A stretch of 64,000 bases of DNA from Candidatus Woesearchaeota archaeon (GTDB lineage Archaea > Nanobdellota > Nanobdellia > Woesearchaeales > GW2011-AR9), in NCBI GenBank assembly GCA_018655525.1, contig JABIJM010000007.1:25766-89765 (forward strand), written 5' to 3'. Within the stretch, counting starts at the first letter, position 1. Every line of letters starts with the position of its first letter. Below, in pieces: positions 8,620 through 18,110 of the stretch. Under the pieces are notes generated by a model. That model made no database searches. It saw only the letters and a list, made by a program, of their open reading frames with translations, and had not been told where the DNA came from. The translations under genes and the position numbers were made by a program.

Positions 8620-10923
8620 ATGAATAAAAAAAGATATAGTGAATTATTGTTTTTAGTAATATTAATTGGGGTACTTGCAGTATTTGCATATGCAGAATTT
8701 GCGGATCAAAGTATAAGTGTAGTTAGTCCAGCGGCTGATACAAATTATTCGGGAAGCCTTGTATTAAATGTTACCTTAAACAATACTTATGAAAGTAATG
8801 CAACAAATGTGACGTTCTTCTTTTATAATGCTGATTCTGGCACCTTAGTTTATAATGTGACCTTTGAAAATTCTACAACTAATCAAACAATTTTTAATTC
8901 TACTGTTGCTACAGCTACTTTCCTTACTGATGGAACCTATAACTTAACTGTAAATGCAACAAATAGTTCAGATATTAATATTTTTAATGACACAATTGCA
9001 ACAATTCAAATTGATAATACAGCGCCTTTAGTTACAATAAATACAGCAAACAATACTTTTATTGGAACTAGTCCAACTTCTTTAGTTTTTAATGTGACAG
9101 TAACTGATTCAGGTTCAGGAGTTTTAACAACAATTGATTTACAAAATAATTCTGCATCAAATGAAAGTGCATCTCAAGTAGGATCTGCTTCTGAGAGAGA
9201 ATTTAACAGAACAGTTGTTGTTGCTGAATTAGCAGAAGGAAGTAACACATTAACTGTAGTTGCTAATGATACAATTACTGCAGCTAATGGTGGAATTAAT
9301 TCAAATAACTCTGAATCAATTATTGTTTGGTTAGATACAACTGCTCCAACAATAGGATTGGTTAGTCCTCCAAATGCAACATGGGTGGGTACTTTAGGTC
9401 AATACACTTTTAATTTTTCAGATGGTTCCTCACCTAATGCATCTTGTGAGTTGTTTATTGATGAGGCTTCATATGGAATAAATTCAACAACGTTGAATGA
9501 TACAAATACAGTATTAACTCCAAATGCATCTATTGCAGCGGGGATACACAATTGGTATGTGAACTGTACTGATTTGGGTGCTAATGTTGGAACAAACATA
9601 AACATTGACGCATACGATGTTCTCGATGTAAATGTAACGGCACCAACGAATGCATCTTATACCTCATCAACAGATGCAGGAAATGTTTCGTTTCAGTTTA
9701 ATTATTTGAGTTCATTAAATATTACAAGTGATTTATTGAACAATAATGTTTCATGCGAATTATTTGTAACAAATAGTTCTGGTGATTATTTAGCAATGGG
9801 TGTAAATGAAACAGCATTAAATAACACTGTAATGACCATTACAAACAATCAGTCTTTATTATCTGATTTAACTCCGAATGGGGCATCTGCAAATTGGACA
9901 GCTAATTGTACTTACAATAGTACAACTATTGGTGTTAATACAGGATTTTATACTTTGTTTGTGGATAATGTTACTCCTACGGTGACAGCAAGTTCTTCTT
10001 CAGTTACGACAACAAGTGCAACTTTAACTGCAACAACGTCAGAAGCAGCAACTTGTCGTTATGGGACAACTGATAGTTGGGGAAGTATGAGTACATTTAC
10101 AACCACAAGTGGAACTTCTCACACTACAAGTGCAGGTAGTTTATCAAGTGGAACTACATATACGCAATATGTAAGATGTCAAGATAGTGCTTTAAATGAA
10201 GGATCGGCTTCAACATCTTTTACTACAACATCTTCCAGCAGTGGTACTGGAGCAGGAGGGGCTAGTAGCGGAATATCTACAGGAGTAACGGGTACATCTG
10301 GAAAGAGGGTCTGGACATCTTTGAATAAAGGTGAAACAGCAAAAGTTCCAATAAAGAATGGTGCTCTTGGTGTGACAAATGTAGAATTTGATATTAGTGA
10401 AACTGTTTATGGTGTGTGGTTTCGTGTTGCTAAGATTGATAGCTTTCCTTCATCTGTAAAAGGATTTGAAAAGAATATCTATCGGAAAATTGATGTGTCT
10501 AAGAGTACAAACTTGAAAGATGACTTAATTAGCAAAGGTAATATAGATTTCAAAGTTGAGAAAGCGTGGTTAACTGAAAAAGGTCTTACAAAAGAAAACA
10601 TAGCTTTATTCCGTTACAACAATGATGTATGGAATCAATTAAATACTGTTCTTGGAACAGATGATGGTCAGTATATCCATTTCTCTGCGAAGACACCAGG
10701 ATTTAGTTATTTCCTAATTGGTGAACGTGTTGAAGGAAATGTACCAGAAACTGTTGGTCAAGCTGCAGGTACCGAACCAGCAGTTGAGAAACCAGTTCCT
10801 GGAGCAACAACAGAACCAGTAACGGAAGCACCAGTTAGATCTCAACCAGTATGGCCTTGGGCAGTACTTGCTTTGATTGTAATTGTTGCAGGAGTATGGT
10901 TCTGGATGTCTAAGAAGAAGTAA
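8620..10923 (+). CDS. Cell-surface protein with Ig-like domains and PGF-pre-PGF domain
   Basis: A secreted, membrane-anchored surface protein of about 767 aa. After a signal segment (LLFLVILIGVLAVFAYA) come several Thr/Asn-rich Ig-like repeats (SVVSPAADTNYSG, TAPLVTINTANNT, TAPTIGLVSPPNAT) with very many N-x-S/T sequons, so it is probably heavily N-glycosylated. The stretch around GKRVWTSLNKGETAKV to FSAKTPGFSYFLIGE matches the archaeal PGF-pre-PGF domain. A Pro/Thr/Val-rich stalk and a C-terminal transmembrane helix with a KKK end follow. The ORF track start at 8446 is a GTG and too early. GGTGAT at 8607-8612 stands 7 nt before the ATG at 8620, which I prefer; 8596 and 8611 are alternatives. 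A T-rich tract (about 10925-10950) probably ends transcription. Confidence 0.87.
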   Translation: MNKKRYSELLFLVILIGVLAVFAYAEFADQSISVVSPAADTNYSGSLVLNVTLNNTYESNATNVTFFFYNADSGTLVYNVTFENSTTNQTIFNSTVATATFLTDGTYNLTVNATNSSDINIFNDTIATIQIDNTAPLVTINTANNTFIGTSPTSLVFNVTVTDSGSGVLTTIDLQNNSASNESASQVGSASEREFNRTVVVAELAEGSNTLTVVANDTITAANGGINSNNSESIIVWLDTTAPTIGLVSPPNATWVGTLGQYTFNFSDGSSPNASCELFIDEASYGINSTTLNDTNTVLTPNASIAAGIHNWYVNCTDLGANVGTNINIDAYDVLDVNVTAPTNASYTSSTDAGNVSFQFNYLSSLNITSDLLNNNVSCELFVTNSSGDYLAMGVNETALNNTVMTITNNQSLLSDLTPNGASANWTANCTYNSTTIGVNTGFYTLFVDNVTPTVTASSSSVTTTSATLTATTSEAATCRYGTTDSWGSMSTFTTTSGTSHTTSAGSLSSGTTYTQYVRCQDSALNEGSASTSFTTTSSSSGTGAGGASSGISTGVTGTSGKRVWTSLNKGETAKVPIKNGALGVTNVEFDISETVYGVWFRVAKIDSFPSSVKGFEKNIYRKIDVSKSTNLKDDLISKGNIDFKVEKAWLTEKGLTKENIALFRYNNDVWNQLNTVLGTDDGQYIHFSAKTPGFSYFLIGERVEGNVPETVGQAAGTEPAVEKPVPGATTEPVTEAPVRSQPVWPWAVLALIVIVAGVWFWMSKKK

Positions 10924-10993
10924 TTCTTTTTTTTTTTATTTTTTAAATTATATTGTTTTTTTTATTGTATAGGGAGTATACACTAAAAAATCA

Positions 10994-12193
10994 TCAAATG
11001 GATTTTTTAATTTCTTCAATTACTCTCTTATTATAATCAGAAACTTTTTCACCTTCTTTTTTTGTAGTGTTTAAAGTAGAAATTAATTGTTTGGTTAATT
11101 CAAATTCTTTTTCTTTATCAAATAAATCTTGCTGTTGTAAATGTTTTTTAATAATTTCTTCTTCAACAAATTCGGGATCTGTATTAGATATCTTCATTTC
11201 TTGAAAATTTTCAGATTGTAATTTGTTTGTATTTTTCATGACAAAATATGCTCCTTGGTTGTAAAGTTGCTCAAAAATGTGTTTGAAATTAATATCTGAA
11301 ACATTTCCATTTTGAATTTTTCCTTTTAATTTGATTGTAATTAATGTATCCTTTAAATCTAAATTGTTGAAATTGTTTAGGATTTCAAATGTAATCATTT
11401 CAGGTGATTTGTTAGCACAATTTAAACTTAAACCTTGATGCTTCATGGGTTCTAATGCCTTCCATGTTACTTCTTGATGATTGTTTTCGTAAGTAATGAT
11501 GTAATATCCTCCTCTTCCAAATTTTTCTAATTCGTGAAAATTCACCGGAAACAATGAACCCGTGTAACTTGCAACATAATCTTCTGTTTCAACAAGGTTT
11601 GGGTGATGAATATGGCCACCTGCATAATAATGACATCCTTTAGGAAATGTGGAAAGGGGTTGTGATTCAACCATCTCTAAATCAATTGGCATCAGCTCTG
11701 TTACAGAAGTATGGAACATGAAAATCTTGTAACTCTCAGTTTCTTCTAAAACAAGATTTTCGTAATAATTTCTGTCAAGCATACCTCGTCTTCCTAAAAT
11801 GCCTGTGATTTTAGCTCCTGTTTTCTGATCTGTTGTAAATTTAAGATGAAGTGATTTGTCAATCACTTCTCCTTTATGGACGTTTATTAACAAACCTGCA
11901 TTCTCTAATACATCAATCATTGTTTTTCCAGAAGGCGAGAAATCATGTGATCCTGGAATCACATAAAGAGGAATTTGTTTATCATGAAGTTCTTTCAATT
12001 TTTTCGTTACAATTTTCAATGTATCTAATGCTGGGAGTGATGTATTAAATAAATCGCCTGCAAATAGGATAAAATCTACATTTTCTTCTATACATTGATC
12101 AATTGCAATAAGGAATGCATTTGTAGAAAGTGTACGCATTTTTTCATCTCTCCATGAACCAAGATGTAAATCTGCGAGATGTGCGTATTTCAT
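10994..12193 (-). CDS. mre11: Mre11/SbcD-type DNA repair nuclease
   Basis: Calcineurin-like phosphoesterase of the Mre11 type, the nuclease of double-strand break repair. Metal-binding motifs appear in order: DLHLG near residue 8, FAGDLFN near 46, PGSHD near 81, MFHTS, and GGHIHHP. The third motif has Ser where GNHD is usual. The C-terminal part is charged and helical, where Rad50 would bind. At 399 aa it has normal length. The usual partners rad50, herA and nurA are not in this window, so it is a single gene here. A TATA-like element lies in the 12.2-kb gap. Confidence 0.87.
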   Translation of the reverse strand: MKYAHLADLHLGSWRDEKMRTLSTNAFLIAIDQCIEENVDFILFAGDLFNTSLPALDTLKIVTKKLKELHDKQIPLYVIPGSHDFSPSGKTMIDVLENAGLLINVHKGEVIDKSLHLKFTTDQKTGAKITGILGRRGMLDRNYYENLVLEETESYKIFMFHTSVTELMPIDLEMVESQPLSTFPKGCHYYAGGHIHHPNLVETEDYVASYTGSLFPVNFHELEKFGRGGYYIITYENNHQEVTWKALEPMKHQGLSLNCANKSPEMITFEILNNFNNLDLKDTLITIKLKGKIQNGNVSDINFKHIFEQLYNQGAYFVMKNTNKLQSENFQEMKISNTDPEFVEEEIIKKHLQQQDLFDKEKEFELTKQLISTLNTTKKEGEKVSDYNKRVIEEIKKSI

Positions 12194-12338
12194 ATCAAGA
12201 TTTGGAATTTCATGCTTTATATTTATTATTGTAATTAAAAAGAGGTGGGTCTATTGTTCTTCCTATGGCATATCAAAACTTCATTTTGGACTTTTCTACG
12301 TAAAGTTTTTAAATAACCTCTAGTTCAGCTAAGATACT

Positions 12339-12428
12339 GGTCCCGTGGCTTAGCTTGGTATAGCGCACGACTGATATACCTATTAAGCAGTTATCGTGAG
12401 GTCCGGAGTTCAAATCTCCGCGGGACCA
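12339..12428 (+). tRNA. tRNA-Ile(GAT) with a 16-nt canonical intron
   Basis: Acceptor arms GGTCCCG/CGGGACC, D stem GCTT/TAGC, T arm CGGAG-TTCAAAT-CTCCG and anticodon stem CACGA/TCGTG are all intact. The loop reads CT-GAT-A, then a short 16-nt insert (12377-12392), then the final loop A. Removing it leaves a normal tRNA-Ile with discriminator A and no encoded CCA. The central helix that could define the splice sites is short (CTG/CAG). Confidence 0.93.
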
Positions 12429-12538
12429 CTTTTCTTTATTAAAATGACCACTCAAGAATATACTCTAATCTCTATAAATCTTTAAATACCCGTTAGTACT
12501 CAAGAATACTCAATAGTATCACTTGGGGGTGTATTTAT

Positions 12539-13525
12539 ATGAAAAAAAGTTTATTAATTACGGTTGCATTATTACTTATGGTATTTCTAGTAGGTTGTCT
12601 AGATTACAAAGCTTATGAAGCTCCAGCGGGAGATGACGCAGAGCTTCTCTCAGAAATTGAACAGCTAGAAAAAGAATTAGCTGCAGAACCAGAAACAGTT
12701 GAAGAAGATGTTGTTCTTCCAGAATTAACAGAAGAAACACCTGAAACAATTTCAGAAGTACCAAGCGAATTAAAAATTGTTACAATTAAAGAAAATGAAC
12801 TTCTTAAGTTAAATGTTAAAGCAAATGATCCAGATAATGATCAAGTTACCTTAACTTTCAGCAAACCACTTGATGTTAATGGACAATGGAAAACAACTTA
12901 TGGAGATGCTGGAGAATATCAAGTTACAATAACAGCAACAGATGGAAAATTAAACACAGAACAAAAGGTTAAAATTGTTGTTGAACGTGTAAATGTTCCT
13001 CCGGTGATTGGAGATGTTGTTAACATCGCAGTAAAAGAAGGAGAAGTTGTAAACTTTGAACCTGTTGTTACTGATCCAAACGGAGACCCGGTAAATGTAG
13101 ATGTTTCTGAACCATTAACCTCAGGAACGTTCGCAACAGACCATACAAGTGCAGGTGAATATAGTATTATTGTTTCCGCAAGCGATGGTGAATTAAACGC
13201 AGAAAAAACGTTTATCTTAGCAGTAACTGATGTTAATGAAAAACCAGTAATTGTTGGTGTTGAAAATCTAAATGTCAAAGAAGGAGATAAAGTAGAAATT
13301 AAACCTACGGTTACAGATTTAGATAACGATAACCTTGTGATTACAATTAGTGATCCAGTAGGTGACGATGGTGTTTGGTTAACCGAATTTACTGACCATG
13401 GTGAATATCAAATTACTGTAACAGTAGACGATGGCAAAGATGTCGTAACTAAAAAAATAACTTTAGTTATTGAAGATGTGAACATGCCACCACAGATTAT
13501 TGAAATTGGATTAGCGTCCAATTAA
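12539..13525 (+). CDS. Lipoprotein with three Ig/cadherin-like repeats
   Basis: A predicted lipoprotein: hydrophobic signal then the lipobox LVGC at residues 17-20. An acidic linker (LLSEIEQLEKELAAEPE) is followed by three repeats of about 75 aa. Each has the pattern KEGE...DPDND...Y..AGEY.I.V.A.DG, like cadherin/Ig-type tandem modules with Asp-rich calcium-like turns. The same repeat builds the next gene, so the two are probably paralogous surface proteins made from one operon; the gap between them is 45 bp. A GGGGTG ribosome-binding site precedes the ATG, and TATA-like CTATAAATC lies about 60 nt upstream. Function unknown, likely adhesion or envelope. Confidence 0.82.
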   Translation: MKKSLLITVALLLMVFLVGCLDYKAYEAPAGDDAELLSEIEQLEKELAAEPETVEEDVVLPELTEETPETISEVPSELKIVTIKENELLKLNVKANDPDNDQVTLTFSKPLDVNGQWKTTYGDAGEYQVTITATDGKLNTEQKVKIVVERVNVPPVIGDVVNIAVKEGEVVNFEPVVTDPNGDPVNVDVSEPLTSGTFATDHTSAGEYSIIVSASDGELNAEKTFILAVTDVNEKPVIVGVENLNVKEGDKVEIKPTVTDLDNDNLVITISDPVGDDGVWLTEFTDHGEYQITVTVDDGKDVVTKKITLVIEDVNMPPQIIEIGLASN

Positions 13526-13570
13526 TTTTATTTTTTTATATTTATAATTTATATGTTGAGGGGAAGAATC

Positions 13571-15883
13571 ATGCGACGTCAAACATTTATTGTACTATTT
13601 GTATTGCTTCTTTTAGTAACTAGTGTATTTGCTGCAACACGTGTATTTCGTGTTCAAGAAACAGATTTTGTAAAAGTAAACGTTAATGCCGTAGATCCCG
13701 ATCAAGATAGAGTAACATATGCTTTCTCCAGTCCTTTAGATGAAAAAGGAGAATGGCAAACAGATTTTGGAGATGCAGGAGAATATTTCATTAATATTAC
13801 TGCTTCTGATGGAAATAGTACTTCAGTTGAGCAAGTAAAAATTCTTGTTGCAAAAAAAAATCGTGCTCCTTACATTAAAGAAAAAAAAATTACAATCAAA
13901 GAAAATGAAGTTGTTGATTTAAAGAAAGTTGTTGAAGATCATGAGAATGACCCTTTACGATTCTTATTCTCTGGCCCATTTGATAAAGAAGGAATTTGGA
14001 AACCAAGTTATTCCGATGCTGGTACTTATGTTTTTACATTTACTGTAGATGATGGCGAATATAAAGTTCCAGCAAGAGTAGAAATCATTGTCACACAACA
14101 AAATCAACCGCCTGAAATCATCTCAGTTTTTTCTGATACAAACATCATAACTGCAAAAGAAGGAGAAAATCTGAAATTCTTTGTAACGTCACAAGACGGC
14201 GATGGTGATGATATTAAGACAATTTGGAAATTTGATGGAAGATTAATTAGTCAAGAATCAAAAGATTCTTACGCCTTAGATTTTGATAGCGCAGGAAAAC
14301 ATGAATTGGAATTAACCTTAGATGACGGCGATGATTCAATTGATCGGAAATGGGAGCTCATGGTTGATAATACCAACAGAAAACCAGAATTTGGAGTTGG
14401 AGAATACACTGTAAAAGAAGGTGAAAAAGTATTTTTAAAATTACCTTCAAAAGATCAAGATGGAGATACTTTGTCTTATACTTTTGGAACTCCCTTTGAT
14501 GAGAATGGAATGTGGGCAACAAATTATGATGATGCAGGAAATCTTAAAGTCACAATCATTGCAAAAGATCAAGAATTCACAGTAAAAAAAGAAGCAATCA
14601 TAACAGTTCTTGATGTAGATAGGAAACCAGAACTATTGTTGCCAGAAAGTTTAACTGTACGGGAAGGTGAACAATTAAATTGGAATATTAATACTACGGA
14701 CCTAGATGGAGATGCTGTAACTTTGACCATTGAAGGTGCGCCAGAAGGTGCAACATTATATTCAAACAACAAAATCTTTGTCTATGAACCAGGATTTGAT
14801 ATTCTTGTTCGGAAAGGGGGATTTTTTAGTAATATTTTAAATTCATTACGATTAGAAAAATATTTTATTAAAAATCAAAAACATAAATTAACTGTGAAGG
14901 CATGTGGAAAAGATCTTTGTAGTAGTGGCACAACAAACCTTTACATCAAAAATGTAAATCGTGCTCCTTCGTTTGATCAATTACCTAAATCTGTTACAGT
15001 TACAGAAACAGAATTATTAACCTTATTACCAACTGCTATTGATCCAGATGGAGATGTTGTACATTTCTCATTTTCAGAACCTCTTGATTTAAGAACTGGA
15101 AAATGGATCCCAATGTATGGGGAGCATGGTGTGTATGAAGTGTACATTGCAGCAGAAGATGGCGAATTAACAACAACAACGCCTGTAGAGATACGTGTTC
15201 TTAAAAAGAATAGAGAACCTTCATTGAATGTACGAGATGAAGTTCTTGTGAATGAAGGTAAACCATTTTCCTTTTTAGTTGGAGGAAGTGATGAAGATCA
15301 CGATAACTTAACCTTAGTATTGAAAAATTTACCCAAAGGAGCATCATTTAATGATGGACGTTTTGAATGGACTGCACCTGCAACATTTGTTGTAAATAAA
15401 ACAGATTCTTGGTGGAATAATCTTGTAAGCAGAGGGTCCTATAGTAATAAAAAATTAAATTCAGAAAAAAACATCATGTGGTTAGAATTTGCAGCATATG
15501 ATGGGATTGCAGAAACAATTCATCCTGTGAAACTAACTGTAAAAAACGTGAATCAAAAACCAACAATTGTAGATTACAGTCCAAATCAAACACTTCAAGT
15601 AAATGTGGGTGAACCAGTTGTCTTTACGATTCTTGGTGAAGATCAAGATGGCGATGAATTGCATTACAGTTGGGATTTCGGATTACGACAAGGACAAATT
15701 AAAGGTTCAAACGCAGTAGAGCGAACATTTGTTGCTTCTGGGAACAAGAAAGTTTCTGTAGAAGTAAGTGATGGACGAGATTCTGTAGGATTTGAATGGT
15801 CAATTGATGTTGTAGAAACCTCTCAAGTTGTACTTCCTTCATCTGATCCTGGATTGTTTAAGGTTTATGTGATTGAGGGATGA
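13571..15883 (+). CDS. Secreted protein with eight or more Ig/cadherin-like repeats
   Basis: A secreted protein of about 770 aa with a signal peptide (FIVLFVLLLLVTSVFA) but no lipobox and no clear C-terminal membrane helix. Tandem repeats with the pattern V.EGE...DPDGD...F..P.D..G.W.T.Y.DAG.Y run through the whole protein. Two modules carry inserts with conserved DSWWNN/FFSNI hydrophobic patches. The ORF track start (13553) gives a poor signal; GAGGGGAA at about 13558-13565 is properly spaced for the ATG at 13571. It follows its lipoprotein paralogue and may associate with it at the cell surface (inference). Confidence 0.8.
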   Translation: MRRQTFIVLFVLLLLVTSVFAATRVFRVQETDFVKVNVNAVDPDQDRVTYAFSSPLDEKGEWQTDFGDAGEYFINITASDGNSTSVEQVKILVAKKNRAPYIKEKKITIKENEVVDLKKVVEDHENDPLRFLFSGPFDKEGIWKPSYSDAGTYVFTFTVDDGEYKVPARVEIIVTQQNQPPEIISVFSDTNIITAKEGENLKFFVTSQDGDGDDIKTIWKFDGRLISQESKDSYALDFDSAGKHELELTLDDGDDSIDRKWELMVDNTNRKPEFGVGEYTVKEGEKVFLKLPSKDQDGDTLSYTFGTPFDENGMWATNYDDAGNLKVTIIAKDQEFTVKKEAIITVLDVDRKPELLLPESLTVREGEQLNWNINTTDLDGDAVTLTIEGAPEGATLYSNNKIFVYEPGFDILVRKGGFFSNILNSLRLEKYFIKNQKHKLTVKACGKDLCSSGTTNLYIKNVNRAPSFDQLPKSVTVTETELLTLLPTAIDPDGDVVHFSFSEPLDLRTGKWIPMYGEHGVYEVYIAAEDGELTTTTPVEIRVLKKNREPSLNVRDEVLVNEGKPFSFLVGGSDEDHDNLTLVLKNLPKGASFNDGRFEWTAPATFVVNKTDSWWNNLVSRGSYSNKKLNSEKNIMWLEFAAYDGIAETIHPVKLTVKNVNQKPTIVDYSPNQTLQVNVGEPVVFTILGEDQDGDELHYSWDFGLRQGQIKGSNAVERTFVASGNKKVSVEVSDGRDSVGFEWSIDVVETSQVVLPSSDPGLFKVYVIEG

Positions 15884-15928
15884 ATTTCCTCCACAACCTT
15901 AATAAAACCTCAATCTCCCTGACGTATT

Positions 15929-17461
15929 ATGGATGAAATTCAATTTCTCGCAATAGAAACGATTAATAAAGGAAAACAAGCAATCGTGTTTGTACCGAGT
16001 CGTGCATCTGCAGAAAAGACCTCTGAAGATATTTCTAAGCTTGTTGATGCACATCATTTAGATCTAGAATCAGAAGTTCTCAGAGCAGCATCAACACCAA
16101 CGAAACAATGTAAAAGACTTTCTAAAATAATTCGGAAAGGAGTTGCATTTCATCATGCTGGTCTTCTTCAGAAACAAAAAGATTTGATAGAAGAAGAATT
16201 CAAACAAGGAAAAATTAAAATCATCTGTGCAACACCAACACTTGCAGCAGGTTTAAGTTTACCTGTTTTTCGTGTCATAATAAAATCTTTAAAACGATTC
16301 TCTGGAAGATGGGGAATGGATTGGATTCCAGTTTTAGAATATCTTCAAATGGCGGGACGTGCAGGAAGACCAGAATACGAAGCGTATGGAGAATCTATTG
16401 TCATTGCAAAAGATGAAGCACATAAAACAGAAATCTATGAGAAATATGTTTGTGGTAAACCTGAAGAAATATATTCTAAACTTGCAGTAGAACCGGTTTT
16501 ACGAACTTATTTGTTATCTCTAATCTCGTCTGGTATCATTAGAGATGAAGAATCCATGAAACAATTCTTTGCAAAAACGTTCTGGGCACATCAGTATAAA
16601 GACATGGATAAATTAGAAATGATTATGGATAAAATGCTTGATCTTCTTGATGGGTGGGAATTTGTAAATGTGATTGGACAAACAGAAAAGAAAGATGATT
16701 TTCAATTTGCAAGTTCCATAGGAAAGAAAACAAACAAATTAATGAAACCAACATTAATTGGAAAACGTATTTCTGAACTTTATTTAGATCCATTAACAGC
16801 AAATCATCTTATTGAATGCTTGAAAGAATATAATGCAGAGAAAGAAGTATTCTCATTATTACAAATGGTAGCCCATACACTAGAAATGCGTCCTCTCTTA
16901 AGATTAAAAGTGAAAGACGACTTTGTTCAAGAAGAATTGACACAACGATTTGATCAATTGCTTAAAGAAGAGCCAAGTGAATTTGATTTAGATTACGACG
17001 ATTTTTTGAAATCAATCAAAACAACCTTATTCTTTGAAGATTGGATTAATGAAAAAAATGAAGATTTTCTTATGGAAAAATTTGGTATCCGTCCAGGAGA
17101 AATTCGGATGAAATTAGAATCAGCAGATTGGTTACTATATGCAGCATCTGAATTAGCAAAGATAGAGGGTTATAATGAACTCATTAAAGACATTCACAAA
17201 CTACGAATTAGAGTTAAAAATGGAGTCAAAGAAGAATTGTTACCCCTTCTGAAGTTAAAAGGAATCGGTCGTATGCGTGCACGAAAGATGTATATGAATG
17301 GATTAAAAGATCTTGGAGATTTGAAAAAAATAGATTTGGTAAGTTTATCACAGATTCTTGGAAAAGCAGTTTCAACCAGTATCAAGAAACAGTTAGGGGA
17401 AGATGTGGTTGTTGTTCCAGCTGGGAAACTAAAAGGGCAATTGAGTTTAGAGAAATTCTGA
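15929..17461 (+). CDS. C-terminal half of a Hel308-like (Ski2-type) DNA helicase
   Basis: A 510-residue protein that starts at RecA domain 2 of a Hel308-type superfamily 2 helicase. Visible parts are the domain 2 start (QAIVFVPSRASAEKT), CATPTLAAGLSLP (motif V) and LQMAGRAGRP (motif VI), followed by the winged-helix and ratchet regions. A helix-hairpin-helix (LLKLKGIGRMRARKMY) is near the C-terminus. Domain 1 with Walker A and the DExH box is absent, and the region upstream codes for another protein in another frame. A full Hel308 is about 700 aa. The break is at the domain boundary, the ORF is long and open, and a TATA-like TTAATAAAA at about 15899-15907 suits a leaderless ATG at 15929. So it looks like a split gene with the N-terminal half elsewhere, not a decayed one. 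Without that half it cannot hydrolyse ATP. Confidence 0.88.
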   Translation: MDEIQFLAIETINKGKQAIVFVPSRASAEKTSEDISKLVDAHHLDLESEVLRAASTPTKQCKRLSKIIRKGVAFHHAGLLQKQKDLIEEEFKQGKIKIICATPTLAAGLSLPVFRVIIKSLKRFSGRWGMDWIPVLEYLQMAGRAGRPEYEAYGESIVIAKDEAHKTEIYEKYVCGKPEEIYSKLAVEPVLRTYLLSLISSGIIRDEESMKQFFAKTFWAHQYKDMDKLEMIMDKMLDLLDGWEFVNVIGQTEKKDDFQFASSIGKKTNKLMKPTLIGKRISELYLDPLTANHLIECLKEYNAEKEVFSLLQMVAHTLEMRPLLRLKVKDDFVQEELTQRFDQLLKEEPSEFDLDYDDFLKSIKTTLFFEDWINEKNEDFLMEKFGIRPGEIRMKLESADWLLYAASELAKIEGYNELIKDIHKLRIRVKNGVKEELLPLLKLKGIGRMRARKMYMNGLKDLGDLKKIDLVSLSQILGKAVSTSIKKQLGEDVVVVPAGKLKGQLSLEKF

Positions 17462-17494
17462 ATATTTATATATGACTACTTCTTATCATTTATT

Positions 17495-18109
17495 ATGGAA
17501 GGAAATACTTCAAAAACATTAACAATTATGTTCATAGATCTCGTAGGTTACACTTCTAAAACACAAACCTTAACACGTGAACAATTTCATCAATTACATG
17601 ATCTTTTTGATGATATTGCGAAAAAAACTATTCAAAAATTCCAAGGAAAAATTGTAAAGAAAATTGGTGATGCATATCTTTTTTACTTTGAATCGCCAAC
17701 CGATGCCGTTCATTGTGGTGTTGACCTACAGAAAAAATTTCATGATTACAATGAATCTCACAAACAGAATCCTCTTTCTATTAGGGTAGCATTGGATCAA
17801 GGTGAAGTAATAATACGTGAAGGGGATGTTTATGGGTCATCCGTAAACCTTGCATCTCGGATAGAAAGTATCACACCTGCAAATCACATTTATTTTAGTG
17901 AAGCTGTTCAAGATGCAATGAATAAAAATGAAATTCCCTATATGGATATGGGGTATCATGAATTCAAAGGGTTCTCTGAACCACGAAGAGTTTTTCGTGT
18001 TACTTGGGATTATGAAATCCCAAAATGGTATCAACACCCTTCAGTCCATGTTGCATCTGCTTTTGTTGTAGTTGTAATCATCTATCTTATTGCCAAAAAA
18101 ATATTTTAA
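17495..18109 (+). CDS. Class III nucleotidyl cyclase with C-terminal membrane anchor
   Basis: An adenylate/guanylate cyclase catalytic domain, about residues 8-165. Metal-binding aspartates are in IMFIDLVGYT and KKIGDAYLFYF, and the Asn and Arg of VNLASRIES match the transition-state pair. A single transmembrane helix (VASAFVVVVIIYLIA) is at the C-terminus, so the enzyme is tethered with the catalytic domain probably in the cytoplasm. There is no HAMP or sensor domain. Class III cyclases are uncommon in archaea. The next gene starts 1 nt after the stop, so the two are co-transcribed. Confidence 0.88.
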   Translation: MEGNTSKTLTIMFIDLVGYTSKTQTLTREQFHQLHDLFDDIAKKTIQKFQGKIVKKIGDAYLFYFESPTDAVHCGVDLQKKFHDYNESHKQNPLSIRVALDQGEVIIREGDVYGSSVNLASRIESITPANHIYFSEAVQDAMNKNEIPYMDMGYHEFKGFSEPRRVFRVTWDYEIPKWYQHPSVHVASAFVVVVIIYLIAKKIF

Positions 18110-18110
18110 A

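Noticed and set aside
15884-15928. N-terminal half of the Hel308 helicase just upstream, joined by frameshift
   Set aside because: The upstream frame codes for the Ig-repeat protein up to 15883, and no Walker A or DExH motif is present in any frame there.
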